From: Fibrella rubiginis
GTDB taxonomy: Bacteria > Bacteroidota > Bacteroidia > Cytophagales > Spirosomataceae
Reading direction: 5' to 3'
Assembly: GCF_017353185.1 (NCBI RefSeq)
Contig: NZ_JAFMYV010000014.1
Coordinates: 62,001 to 126,000 of the forward strand
DNA: 64,000 bases
Below are positions 16,650 through 24,751 of the stretch, in pieces. Below the pieces are notes generated by a model. It did no database searches. It was not told the DNA's origin and saw only the letters and a list, made by a program, of their open reading frames with translations. The translations under genes were made by a program, and so were the position numbers. Within the stretch, counting starts at the first letter, position 1, and each line of letters starts with the position of its first letter.

Positions 16650-18146
16650 CTAACGCATTACAGCCAACAACCCGTCGGCCAGGGCGCGGTCGTTGCTGAG
16701 GCGGGGGACTTTGTTTTGGCCGCCCAGTTTACCCTGCGCTTTCATGTACTGCTGGAAAGCGCCGCGTGGCAGGGGGGTCATGACTAGTGGGCGCAGGATG
16801 TTACCCTGCATGAGGTCGTCGTAATACACGTTCAGTTTGGCGAGGTGGCTGTTGAGGTCGTGGGCAAAACGGGCGGCATCGGTGGGGGGCTGGGCAAACT
16901 CAATCAGCCACTCGTGGTAGGGGAGGCCTTCGGTGGGCGACACCATCGGGGCCACGGTAAATTCGATTACTTCGGTGCCGGGCTGCTGCTGCATGGCGTA
17001 TTGCAACGCTTTCTCCACTTCTTCGCCAATGACATGTTCGCCAAAGGCCGAGATAAAATGCTTGATGCGACCCGTTACCACAATCCGGTGCGGGTTTCGA
17101 CTGACAAACTTCACAGTATCGCCCAGGGAGTAACCCCAGAGACCCGCGTTGTTGTTGATGACGACGGCGTAGTTCACGCCCAGTTCCACCTCATCGACGG
17201 TGAGGCGAGACGGGTTTTCGGAGAAATACTGCTCGGCAGGGATGAACTCGAAAAAGATGCCGCTGTCTACCAATAAGAGCAGTCCCTTGGCTTCCTGCGA
17301 ATCCTGGTAGGCAATGAAGCCTTCGGAGGCGGGGTAGGTTTCGATGCTGTCGATGCGCTTGCCGATGCTCTCGAACAGCCGCGCCCGGTAAGGCTCGAAA
17401 TTCACACCGCCATACACGAATAGCGAAAATTGCGGAAACACGTCTTTGATGGCTTTGCCCGTCCGCGCCTGGATCCGGTCGAAATACATCTGCACCCAGG
17501 GTGGAATCCCTGAAATGAGCGACATCGGCTGGTCGATGGTTTCGTCGATGATACGGTCGAGTTTAGTCTCCCAGTCGTCAATCGTGTTGGTCTCGTAGCT
17601 CGGTAGCTGGTTCGAGCGCAGATAGGCCGGGACGTGGTGATTCACAATGCCAGAGAGTCGGCCAGTGTAGATGCCCGCTTTCTGTTCCAGTTCGGGACTA
17701 CCCGACAAAAAGATCAGTTTCTGGTCCAGAAAGGCCGATTTGCCTGTTTCATCGATGTAGCACAGTAGCGCGTCGCGGGCCGAGTTGATATGGTTGGGCA
17801 GTGATTCTTTCGTCAGTGGAATGTATTTAGTGCCCGACGTAGTGCCCGACGTTTTGGCAAAATAAGCGGGCTTACCTGGCCAGAGAATGTCGGGTTCGCC
17901 ATGCACTACGCGCTCCACGTAGGGCTTCAGCAGTTCATAATCCCGGATGGGCACGGCCTGCCGAAAATCGGCCACGGTCTGGATGTCGGCGAAGTGATGA
18001 TCGCGGCTAAACTGCGTGTTTTTAGCGCGGCTCACCAGGTGGTGCAGCCAGCGTTGTTGCGCCTCGCCGGGCTGTTCGCGCCAGGGCTGCTGCCGTTGCC
18101 GCACCCACCGGGCCAGCGGTTTGCTAAAAATCGAACGGATTCCCAT
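16650..18146 (-). CDS. GH3 auxin-responsive promoter family protein
   Basis: A 498-residue protein of the GH3 family, ATP-dependent acyl-adenylating enzymes of the ANL fold known in plants to conjugate amino acids to hormones. Bacterial homologues are common in Bacteroidota with unknown substrates. Visible family features are the ATP-binding stretch YFAKTSGTTSGTKYIPLT, FVYGGVNFEPYRAR, ETYPASEGFIAYQ and LWGYSLGDTVKF. The start at 18146 has the conserved MGIRSIFSKPLARW. A diverged copy of its first 60 or so bases occurs at 26081-26152, on the other side of the defence-like island. Confidence 0.88.
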   Translation of the reverse strand: MGIRSIFSKPLARWVRQRQQPWREQPGEAQQRWLHHLVSRAKNTQFSRDHHFADIQTVADFRQAVPIRDYELLKPYVERVVHGEPDILWPGKPAYFAKTSGTTSGTKYIPLTKESLPNHINSARDALLCYIDETGKSAFLDQKLIFLSGSPELEQKAGIYTGRLSGIVNHHVPAYLRSNQLPSYETNTIDDWETKLDRIIDETIDQPMSLISGIPPWVQMYFDRIQARTGKAIKDVFPQFSLFVYGGVNFEPYRARLFESIGKRIDSIETYPASEGFIAYQDSQEAKGLLLLVDSGIFFEFIPAEQYFSENPSRLTVDEVELGVNYAVVINNNAGLWGYSLGDTVKFVSRNPHRIVVTGRIKHFISAFGEHVIGEEVEKALQYAMQQQPGTEVIEFTVAPMVSPTEGLPYHEWLIEFAQPPTDAARFAHDLNSHLAKLNVYYDDLMQGNILRPLVMTPLPRGAFQQYMKAQGKLGGQNKVPRLSNDRALADGLLAVMR

Positions 18147-18159
18147 ATGGGCAAAGGTA
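18087..18159. repeat. Direct repeat copy at the left edge of the island (GH3 5' end)
   Basis: This stretch, the start of the GH3 gene plus 13 bases upstream, aligns with 26081-26152 in the same orientation with one gap and roughly three-quarters identity by eye. The two copies bracket the island of 18.2-26.1 kb. Confidence 0.7.
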
Positions 18160-18213
18160 CACGCCGCGTGCCGTTACCGATAGAGTCAGTATTTACAGGA
18201 GGTATCGTATGAC

Positions 18214-18851
18214 TTATTCACCACTACCTACTAACCAACCAAGTACACAATCAAGGTAGTCTCGGTACGTAAGCTTTTGTATATCGAGATGTTCCGCATC
18301 ACAGATAATAGGTAACTCAGTCATAAAATCAATATAGCGTGAATGAAAAAAATCAGGACCGGGCAGTTTGCGTCGTGAACTCGTTCGCAGAAAGTCACGG
18401 ACCTGCTGAATAACGGCTTCTACTTGTCCGTCTTTATTTGTTCCGTAAGCTCTAATATCCTGCCCACCCAGATCAGATATAAATCGTTGATAGCGGTATG
18501 GTTCAGAATCCATCACAATGTACTTCTTGCGGCTATTATGGCTTTTGCTTGGCGCAAATCGATGGGCACCGATGAAGATGCCTAACTCCAATGGATATTG
18601 AAACGGGCTAACCCAGACTGCTCATCTAAGTCAGCTTTCGAGATGTCGTGTACACCGTACTGGCACTCGTTGATGATGCTGATGATCTTGTTGATGCGAA
18701 TGTCGCCGGTGCTGTCTTCTTCGAGTGCACAACGTGCATTGAAACCGCAGTGCTGTATAGTAAAAACAACAGCCCTGAATAAGGGCTGATAGTGCTTGTC
18801 GAATGGGCAGTTGATAAAGACGTTATCTTGGTATTCGGCAGATTCGGTCAT
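18214..18851 (-). pseudogene. Frameshifted protein with a possible TIR-like fold
   Basis: Two overlapping frames read as one protein of about 212 residues. The first (18851-18582) gives NVFINCPFDKHYQPLF, then CQYGVHDISKADLD and GLARFNI. The second continues LELGIFIGAHRFAP and YRYQRFISDLGGQDIRAY. The junction reads ATC CA TTG, where one base is missing at about 18592; restoring it would give the codon for proline and join the frames. The FINCPFD and HDIS patterns resemble a Rossmann-like, possibly TIR-like family that I associate with defence islands, but the family name is uncertain. It could be a real pseudogene, a sequencing error or recoding. It overlaps the next upstream gene by four bases. 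Confidence 0.65.
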
Positions 18852-19105
18852 TTCTGGTTTAGCTTCTTCACTACCTTCGATACGCTATTTACCCGTTTCA
18901 GGTTGGCCTTGGGGGGAATCTTTATCTCGATCTTAGCTGCTATTTTCTGGTCGTTGGTTAGGGAAACGCCTTGTTGTTTGCGAACCTCACCCAGCGTTTT
19001 GTCTTTCCTGATTTTGCGGCCATTGGCACCATAGATCTGGATGCCCAGTTCTTTCTCAATGGTGCCTACCTTTTTGTCCGAGCGGGTTCTACGTGCCGTT
19101 GCCAT
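18848..19105 (-). CDS. Small lysine-rich protein paired with the frameshifted gene
   Basis: An 85-residue basic protein beginning MATARRTRSDKKVGTIEKEL, with KLGE-like and KIEIKIPPKANLKR segments. I do not recognise a family. The stop overlaps the start of the downstream frameshifted gene by four bases (ATGA), so the two form a translationally coupled pair. The high lysine and arginine content could allow nucleic-acid contact. It may be a regulator or partner of the next gene; no function is assigned. Confidence 0.6.
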   Translation of the reverse strand: MATARRTRSDKKVGTIEKELGIQIYGANGRKIRKDKTLGEVRKQQGVSLTNDQKIAAKIEIKIPPKANLKRVNSVSKVVKKLNQK

Positions 19106-19226
19106 AACTGTCTACTTTACTACCTAAAGATAAGATACGTACAGGAAGTTTCAAATGAGATGGCGCAGGTACGTCTTATACCAACCGATGAGATTGGAAG
19201 GGGCGGAGGATACAGGCATAGGTACA

Positions 19227-19744
19227 TTATGAAGTAAGCCATTGCAAGGTTTCCCAAAGCGTTTCGGGCGTAAGTGATCCCTGCCACGGAACATCTGGGG
19301 CACCAATCTGCACGATCTTCCGTATATCGTTCGGGTAAATCAAAAATTCAACCGAACGATCACCCTGCCGCAGGTTTATCATAATCTCGCCGACAGGTCT
19401 CGGCGACGTATGATGGATAGTCTGATTGCTGGACATGGCTCAAAATTGGGGTCAAAATCAGGCTCGAAACCGGTCCTTTTTGTCCAATTTCGGATCTCAA
19501 ATAGGCAGCTTTTTCGGCCATGTCCAGCACTCAGAAAGATAGTCTGTCCGTGAGCAATGAGCAAAAAAGCAATATCGAGGGTGACAACAATGGTTTGATG
19601 GTCGGGGGCTTTAGCTCCGTCTTCGTCCCAATTGTCGGTTAGATTCCGGCATGCAGCAATGTCCGCCAACCTCTGTTGGTTATGCGCCTGCTCGCTACCT
19701 ACCAAGCTAACCGTTTCCTGCATGTAAGCAAGTAGGTCGAACAC
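19227..19744 (-). pseudogene. Small gene interrupted by a MITE-like insertion
   Basis: Two frames belong to one ancestral gene of about 131 residues. The N-terminal piece (from 19744) runs through LTDNWDEDGAKAPDHQTI to GQTI. The C-terminal piece resumes at QTIHHTSPRPVGEIMINL and ends ETLWETLQWLTS. Removing 19416-19537 (one 9-base direct repeat plus the insert, 122 bases) restores a single frame exactly at the shared QTI codons. The NWDEDGAKAP then GEI pattern recalls a small family often seen next to toxin-antitoxin or mobile genes, without known function. The insertion adds a new ATG for the distal piece and a foreign tail to the proximal one. Confidence 0.75.
19416..19537. mobile_element. 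Short TIR-bearing MITE-like insertion
   Basis: TGCTGGACATGGC at 19427-19439 is exactly inverted at 19517-19529, bounding a 103-base unit. The 9-base direct repeat GATAGTCTG occurs at 19416-19424 and 19538-19546 and looks like a target duplication, though a few bases separate it from the inverted ends (2 on one side, 8 on the other). No transposase is encoded, so this would be a non-autonomous element. Frame restoration on removal of 122 bases is strong support for insertion. Confidence 0.75.
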
Positions 19745-19804
19745 AGACGAAAAGATCGTCTTCGAGGGAATAACAGAATTCCGTTACTCTCTCGAAGAAA
19801 AAAG

Positions 19805-21646
19805 TTAATCAATCATCAATAATTTACATGGTGTAGGATCAATTGCGACCAGCATACCTCGACGCATATGAGAAAAGGAAACAACGGCCTGGCCAGCGGA
19901 AAGATTTTTCAGCTTACTCCACAGTCCCTCGTCAACACTACCAATGGTTCTCTTTAGACGGGCAACGACATTGGCGTCGCTAATCTTATGGAGAATGTAG
20001 TTGTTGAGCAATGCTAACACCTCATCAGGTAAATGCTGTGGTAGCTGTGTGACGAATGTTAAGCCCAACCAACGTTTACGACCTCTTTTGGCTATACGAG
20101 CAACTTGATCATACAAAACTGGCATCTGGGCTATACGCTGAGAAGACAGAAACTCATGTGCTTCTTCTATTACTACCATAACCCGTGGAGTGTCATCAGT
20201 AACCGTCTTAGTTGCACCGTAGTAATCATTTTGCTTTTCCATTAAGCCTTTGAGCAGTTCCGCAATTACTAAATTGCGAATTTTAGGGCTTTCTGTATCA
20301 CTCATATCAATGATTGACACTCTTCCGGGTGTAGTTAGCTCACCAAAATCAAATTCTTTAGCAGTAGAATTGTCAAAAATTTTAAGCCTTAGCAACTAGC
20401 TTAATAAACCTTGTACTGCCCTCCAACTCGCTACACTGGTAGGTATATCTTCTTGAGTATTAATTATTTTCAAAAACTCCTCATCGTTATTGCGAAGAAT
20501 CTGAGATCTTAAAAAGTAGGTTGGTTTCCCATCTTCATCATGAAGTTTTTCCTTTCCTACTCTCTTTGCGCATAGACTCACTATATCGTACATTATTTCT
20601 AATGTAAGCTTTGGATAGCCTGAGACTAACTCATCCAGTTCGTAAAGTTGCTCCTCCTGATCTTTTGTGACAGGAAAGATTTTAAGCTTACGCAGCACTA
20701 TTCGGCCAATGTCAACTGCCTTAAGATACCGCTGCTGTTGAGCTTCTGAAAAACTCAAAATCTCCATCACTGCGTATGGTGACAACTGGTCAAATTTTAA
20801 CGTAAAATTTTGTACACGAGGATGCTTAGGGTTTGATGTCTCTCTACCGACTAGTCTATAAACGTGTGTCTCGTTAACCCCTTCAGGAGATAAACCACGA
20901 CGCTCCAAAGCATTTATCATGTTGTGCGCTGTTGTAGGCTCATTAATATGAGTGTACTCTCCTTCTGTATCAATGAGAATAGTTGCCAGTTTATTCTTTT
21001 GAAATTGATTAACTAAACCAGAGACTGTAGTTGATTTCCCCCCACCAGTGGTACCAAGAACACCTAAATGACGTGGTAGCACCGACTTGCTGTCAGCGGG
21101 TACTTTCACTTCCATATCCTCATGACCTATAGCTCGTCCCAAAACAATGTTTCCAGTAAGGTTTAGCACTGTTTTTGATTCTTCAGAACTGAGCGGAAAG
21201 ACGGGGCTATTTGGTAATGGTCTATAACGGGGAGGTATTAATGCATCGTCGATTAGTTCACCTAAAATTTCGACCCAAACTCGCCCATGATATTTGGGCA
21301 TAAACATTACTCCATTCGAGGCAGTAGTCACAATCACTGCTGAATCCGCACGGATTCCGTCCGGCTCATAAAGTGGACCTTTTACAACAATGCCTTGGTA
21401 CACCCGTTTGTCTTCAGTACTATTAATTTTTACCAAAGCTTGAGCAGGTAAATCCTTCAAACGGTGTTTAGGAACGACAACGGCAACCAAGTTATCCTCA
21501 CTGCCTAACACATCGAACATTGTTACGCCTACTCGTCCGTCGGCGTCCGCAGGCGACTCAAAAGCCCCACCTGCTTTGGCGATTTCATCTTCGAGATGCG
21601 AGTCGAAAGAGATTTGTTTACCGTTTTGGTTGTGTTGCGGTATCAT
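19805..21646 (-). pseudogene. herA: HerA-like ATPase split by an in-frame amber codon
   Basis: One open frame of 613 codons is interrupted only by TAG at 20398-20396 (codon 417). The first part has the HAS-like beta-barrel region and Walker A LGTTGGGKSTTVSG near residue 200. The second has Walker B VMVVIEEAHEFLSS and the sensor region LTFVTQLPQHLPDEV. HerA is a hexameric FtsK-like DNA translocase that works with NurA in end resection and in phage defence. Sequence on both sides remains fully coding and conserved, so the stop looks recent, or is read through, or is an error. Separation of Walker A and B should abolish activity unless the two parts reassemble. It is the last gene of the operon, 47 bases after nurA. 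Confidence 0.85.
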
Positions 21647-21693
21647 TGTAAAAGTATTTGTCAGTTACTGTTCATGTAAAGAAACATTCATGA

Positions 21694-22890
21694 TTATCGG
21701 TTGCGAGTTTCGCGCTCACCTAAGAATCGGAACGGTTGCCCAGCGTCCGCGTATGCTTGACGAACACTGGCGAAGAAGGTTTCGGGGTGAAATGTTGAAT
21801 GGCAGATTTGATCAGCCAAATCGATAAGCATGGGAAAGCCACGGTGCTCTTGGAGAATACCGTCAGCGATTGCGATGAGGGCTGCCGTATGGGCATGATC
21901 CCGATGAGCGTAGAAGACATGCGCAGGGGACATGTCGGAACATTTGAATAAGCCAATAACCACTTGATCGCCATACTCTTCAACAAATTGCTTTTGCAAC
22001 GCCTTGGTCGCGATACTGGCGTGACCGTAATCGATTACTTCTGTTAGTCCGGTTCTAACCGTATCGATTAGTACATATTCTCGAGGCTGAAGCGCATTGC
22101 CAATTGTAATCAGATGCCTGCCAGGGCTGCTGGGTACAAAGACAAACCTCTCATATTTGGCGATTTGAGTAAACAGATTTAATGCTTCTTTAACTACTTC
22201 GGGCTTGCTAGCCCAAAAGTTGACTAACATCTCATACGGAAAAGGATTTCCGTGCCCAATTCGCCAGAGTGAACCCGCTCGTTCCATTAATATTTTCCGT
22301 TCCGCGTAAGCCATAAGACCGCGCTGAGCCATTTCACTGAACCTGCCCATGTCATCGTCAATTCCTTGCCCTGAACGCTTCTTACGAATCTGAAGCATAT
22401 CCATTAACTCCTCAACCGGGTCGTCTCCTTTGAATTGTAGATCGCGCTGGAATACCCGATGCATGTATGACCCGTAGTTGCCGTTATAATTGACGAGGCA
22501 GATTCCGATCTGAGTAATAGTCATCGGCAAAGTGTCGTGCGTGATTCTGGTCCCGTCAACAGCAGTCACTCCACCATTAAAAAGCAAACCGTTATGCGCT
22601 TTGCGAATCTGCTCAATGGCAAACTCCTTTACGCCGGTAAATGGAAGTTTATCACAATTAAGTTCAGGTAAAATTCTGTCTCGTATTGTGGATGATATGT
22701 CGACCTCTTGCTTGACAGCGTCATATACCCGCTGACCAATCTGTTCGTAAAAGCCGGACTGATCTAAATCAATTTCCCAAGCTCTCATATCTAAAGAAGC
22801 CAAGATAGCATTCTCGAACTCTTGTTGCCCGCTTGTGGGAGCGGTGATAAGGTCAGTGAGCTTTTGATTAGATGCGTTCATATTAGTCAA
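21694..22890 (-). CDS. nurA: NurA-like nuclease
   Basis: A 398-residue protein with a NurA domain. VTAVDGTRITHDTL carries the first catalytic Asp, and PMLIDLADQICHSTFHPETF near the C-terminus carries the second acidic site, as in the RNase H-like NurA fold. NurA is a DNA exonuclease/endonuclease driven by HerA; the herA-like gene follows 47 bases downstream. The N-terminal 130 or so residues are extra compared with archaeal NurA and probably mediate partner contact. The gene is intact, unlike its neighbour. It lies 73 bases after the peptidase gene, a gap that contains a weak GACAGC/GCTGTC hairpin. Confidence 0.8.
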   Translation of the reverse strand: MTNMNASNQKLTDLITAPTSGQQEFENAILASLDMRAWEIDLDQSGFYEQIGQRVYDAVKQEVDISSTIRDRILPELNCDKLPFTGVKEFAIEQIRKAHNGLLFNGGVTAVDGTRITHDTLPMTITQIGICLVNYNGNYGSYMHRVFQRDLQFKGDDPVEELMDMLQIRKKRSGQGIDDDMGRFSEMAQRGLMAYAERKILMERAGSLWRIGHGNPFPYEMLVNFWASKPEVVKEALNLFTQIAKYERFVFVPSSPGRHLITIGNALQPREYVLIDTVRTGLTEVIDYGHASIATKALQKQFVEEYGDQVVIGLFKCSDMSPAHVFYAHRDHAHTAALIAIADGILQEHRGFPMLIDLADQICHSTFHPETFFASVRQAYADAGQPFRFLGERETRNR

Positions 22891-22963
22891 GCTTTTACTA
22901 CTATTTCCAGCTCAAAGGCAAAAGTTCGACAGCTTTTTTGTAAAATTTTTTGTGCTGTCTTGG

Positions 22964-23725
22964 TCAATTCATACCCCATTCTTTTGCTAATCCATTGCCG
23001 CCCGTGATGTGCTTATCAATGTGTTTGGCGTATGATTGACTGACAAGCTGCGGCAATCCGAATGTTTCAGACAATAATTTACGTATTGGGGCAAGACAGG
23101 GCCCCCATTGAGCGCCATCTTCTAAATGAAGCCTTCGTACTACTTCTTTGTGAGGTGCCAATATTTCGGTAGCTAAAGCGTCAACGCGCTGTTCAGCCTG
23201 CCAAACTAAGTGTCTGTCGTAAGCAGTAAGGCTACTATTATCAAGATGATGAGCCGAAAATAATGAGGGCAGATCAGTCGTAACAAATTGAATTCGCTCG
23301 GAAAGACTGGGTGGTCTTTTTCCATCTAACACCTCTATAATTGATTGGCCGAAGGCACGAATCATCCGCTGACGAGGTATCTGGTGATCAAGCAAGAAAT
23401 GAGCAACCTCGTGCGCAACAGTATAACGCCGTTCCTCCGGCGGATCAGTTCCATTAACAAAAATTACCCCTCTTCCCTCATAGGCCAAGAGGAAACCGTG
23501 TAGTAATCTATCTTCAGCGGAGAATGTAACAGGGTAATTATTTTGAACAATCCACAGTTGAATCCCTCTGATTGTCAGGTTGGAAAGTTGAACAATGATG
23601 ATTGGCAGATCACTAAACGCTACAACACGATCAATATCAATGGGAAATACTTTGTATGCAAGTAATGGCCCCCAAAAGTTAGATGCCGTTTCTTCAAGCA
23701 GTAAAGGAACAAGAGAAACTGTCAT
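22964..23725 (-). CDS. ImmA/IrrE-type metallo-endopeptidase
   Basis: A 253-residue protein with the zinc-protease motif HEVAHFLLDH (HExxH) around residue 130 and a downstream RVDALATEILAPHKEV segment supplying the third ligand region. This is typical of the ImmA/IrrE/COG2856 family. Known members (ImmA, IrrE) cleave a cognate HTH repressor on DNA damage or element activation. Its start overlaps the end of the preceding small gene by four bases, so the two are coupled, and a cleavable regulator directly upstream would fit the ImmR-ImmA arrangement. The substrate here is inferred. Confidence 0.85.
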   Translation of the reverse strand: MTVSLVPLLLEETASNFWGPLLAYKVFPIDIDRVVAFSDLPIIIVQLSNLTIRGIQLWIVQNNYPVTFSAEDRLLHGFLLAYEGRGVIFVNGTDPPEERRYTVAHEVAHFLLDHQIPRQRMIRAFGQSIIEVLDGKRPPSLSERIQFVTTDLPSLFSAHHLDNSSLTAYDRHLVWQAEQRVDALATEILAPHKEVVRRLHLEDGAQWGPCLAPIRKLLSETFGLPQLVSQSYAKHIDKHITGGNGLAKEWGMN

Positions 23726-24120
23726 TTGTCATCCGATAGTTGGGAAGAGTCCGTAGGCGCTTTCCTCTCACGCGCTGCTGCCACAAAACTGTATAGAGTT
23801 AGGGTAGAGCCTTTGCTAACCTGAGAGAAAGACGACTGCATAGCAATACGCTTAAGCAAAGAAGCAAGTTTAGTCGCATCAATGCCCGTGTAACCAGCAA
23901 TTTGTTGTATACCCTGTTGAAAATTAGAATCACCAAAAGCAAGCCGACGACATAGAGCAAGTTTAAGCAGGCTATCACTGTCGCAAGCTAATTCATCCTG
24001 TAAATTATTCACTTTCATGTTATTCTTTACGACGAATGACATCAGCGAGTACGCTATATATGTGTGATTCTGGCTAGCCCGTTTCAACAGGAAGTCTTGG
24101 TATTCCGATAAAGTATTCAT
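23722..24120 (-). CDS. Small helical protein, possible DNA-binding regulator
   Basis: A 132-residue protein if translation starts at ATG 24120, which overlaps the sigma-like gene stop by four bases. It appears all-helical; the segment NFQQGIQQIAGYTGIDATKLASLLKRIAM could form a helix-turn-helix (the quoted key residues are the GIQQIA and DATKLASLL helices). The C-terminus is polar. I do not recognise a family. Tight coupling on both sides, to a sigma-like gene and an ImmA/IrrE-type peptidase, suggests a repressor or anti-sigma role and possibly the peptidase substrate. This is contextual inference. Confidence 0.6.
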   Translation of the reverse strand: MNTLSEYQDFLLKRASQNHTYIAYSLMSFVVKNNMKVNNLQDELACDSDSLLKLALCRRLAFGDSNFQQGIQQIAGYTGIDATKLASLLKRIAMQSSFSQVSKGSTLTLYSFVAAARERKAPTDSSQLSDDK

Positions 24121-24740
24121 AAGAAACGCTGCTTCAATTTTTCCTCGAATGTGTACCAACCCTTACGTTCCAAAACTCGTTTGATACGATCTTTGTGCTG
24201 TTTCACAAGGGCTTGTTGTTCATCAAAGGGCCGTTCACTTAGCCCTAATAAACCTACGTAATCAGCAGTGTTTCTATCCCCACGGATAATCATTTTGGCT
24301 AAATCAGCATCTCGTGGCTCCCAAAATATTTCTTGGAGCTTCTCCTGTATGAGGCTCAACACTTGTTTTTCGTCGCTATTTGTTGCGACTTCCTCTATTA
24401 TATTCCCGTATAACTCCCAATCTTCGACAAACTTGACAGATTTTTTTTCTTGGTCACCCTTTTTAAGCTTGTTGAGTAGATCTCCTTGAGCGTCCATTGC
24501 CAAATAAGCAGCTAGAGTAGCACGTTCAGGATCATACTTGGATGGGTTCTCAATCAAACCAGTTAAAACCTCAAACACTACATCTCGCACCACGTCCTCG
24601 TCAACATCTCTGTACTTTTTACGCAGCTTATCTACTGTCACTGGATAGTACTTTTCAAATAGAATAGCTGATGTTGTTGGGTCTGTCTGTTCAGCTGCTA
24701 ACTGCCTGAGCAGCGTCAACTCTTCGACGGTCGCCTTCAT
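24117..24740 (-). CDS. Sigma-70-like RNA polymerase sigma factor
   Basis: A 207-residue protein. The N-terminal part resembles sigma region 2: ILFEKYYPVTVDKLRKKY, EDVVRDVVFEVLTGLI, KYDPERATLAAYLAMDAQG, with the expected helical and acidic pattern. A charged linker follows, then a region-4-like C-terminus (GLLGLSERPFDEQQALV, KQHKDRIKRVLERKGW). It starts 11 bases after the methyltransferase stop and overlaps the next gene by four bases. A sigma-like gene inside a defence-type operon suggests the cluster controls its own transcription. A diverged replication or partition regulator is a less likely alternative. Confidence 0.7.
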   Translation of the reverse strand: MKATVEELTLLRQLAAEQTDPTTSAILFEKYYPVTVDKLRKKYRDVDEDVVRDVVFEVLTGLIENPSKYDPERATLAAYLAMDAQGDLLNKLKKGDQEKKSVKFVEDWELYGNIIEEVATNSDEKQVLSLIQEKLQEIFWEPRDADLAKMIIRGDRNTADYVGLLGLSERPFDEQQALVKQHKDRIKRVLERKGWYTFEEKLKQRFL

Positions 24741-24751
24741 ACTATCTCTTC

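Noticed and set aside
18582..18591. Programmed ribosomal frameshift in the possible TIR-like gene
   Set aside because: There is no slippery heptamer at the junction. A one-base deletion explains the break.
20396..20398. Pyrrolysine or other programmed decoding of the HerA amber codon
   Set aside because: No pyrrolysine gene is in view and the family has no such residue at this position. Mutation or error is the simpler explanation.
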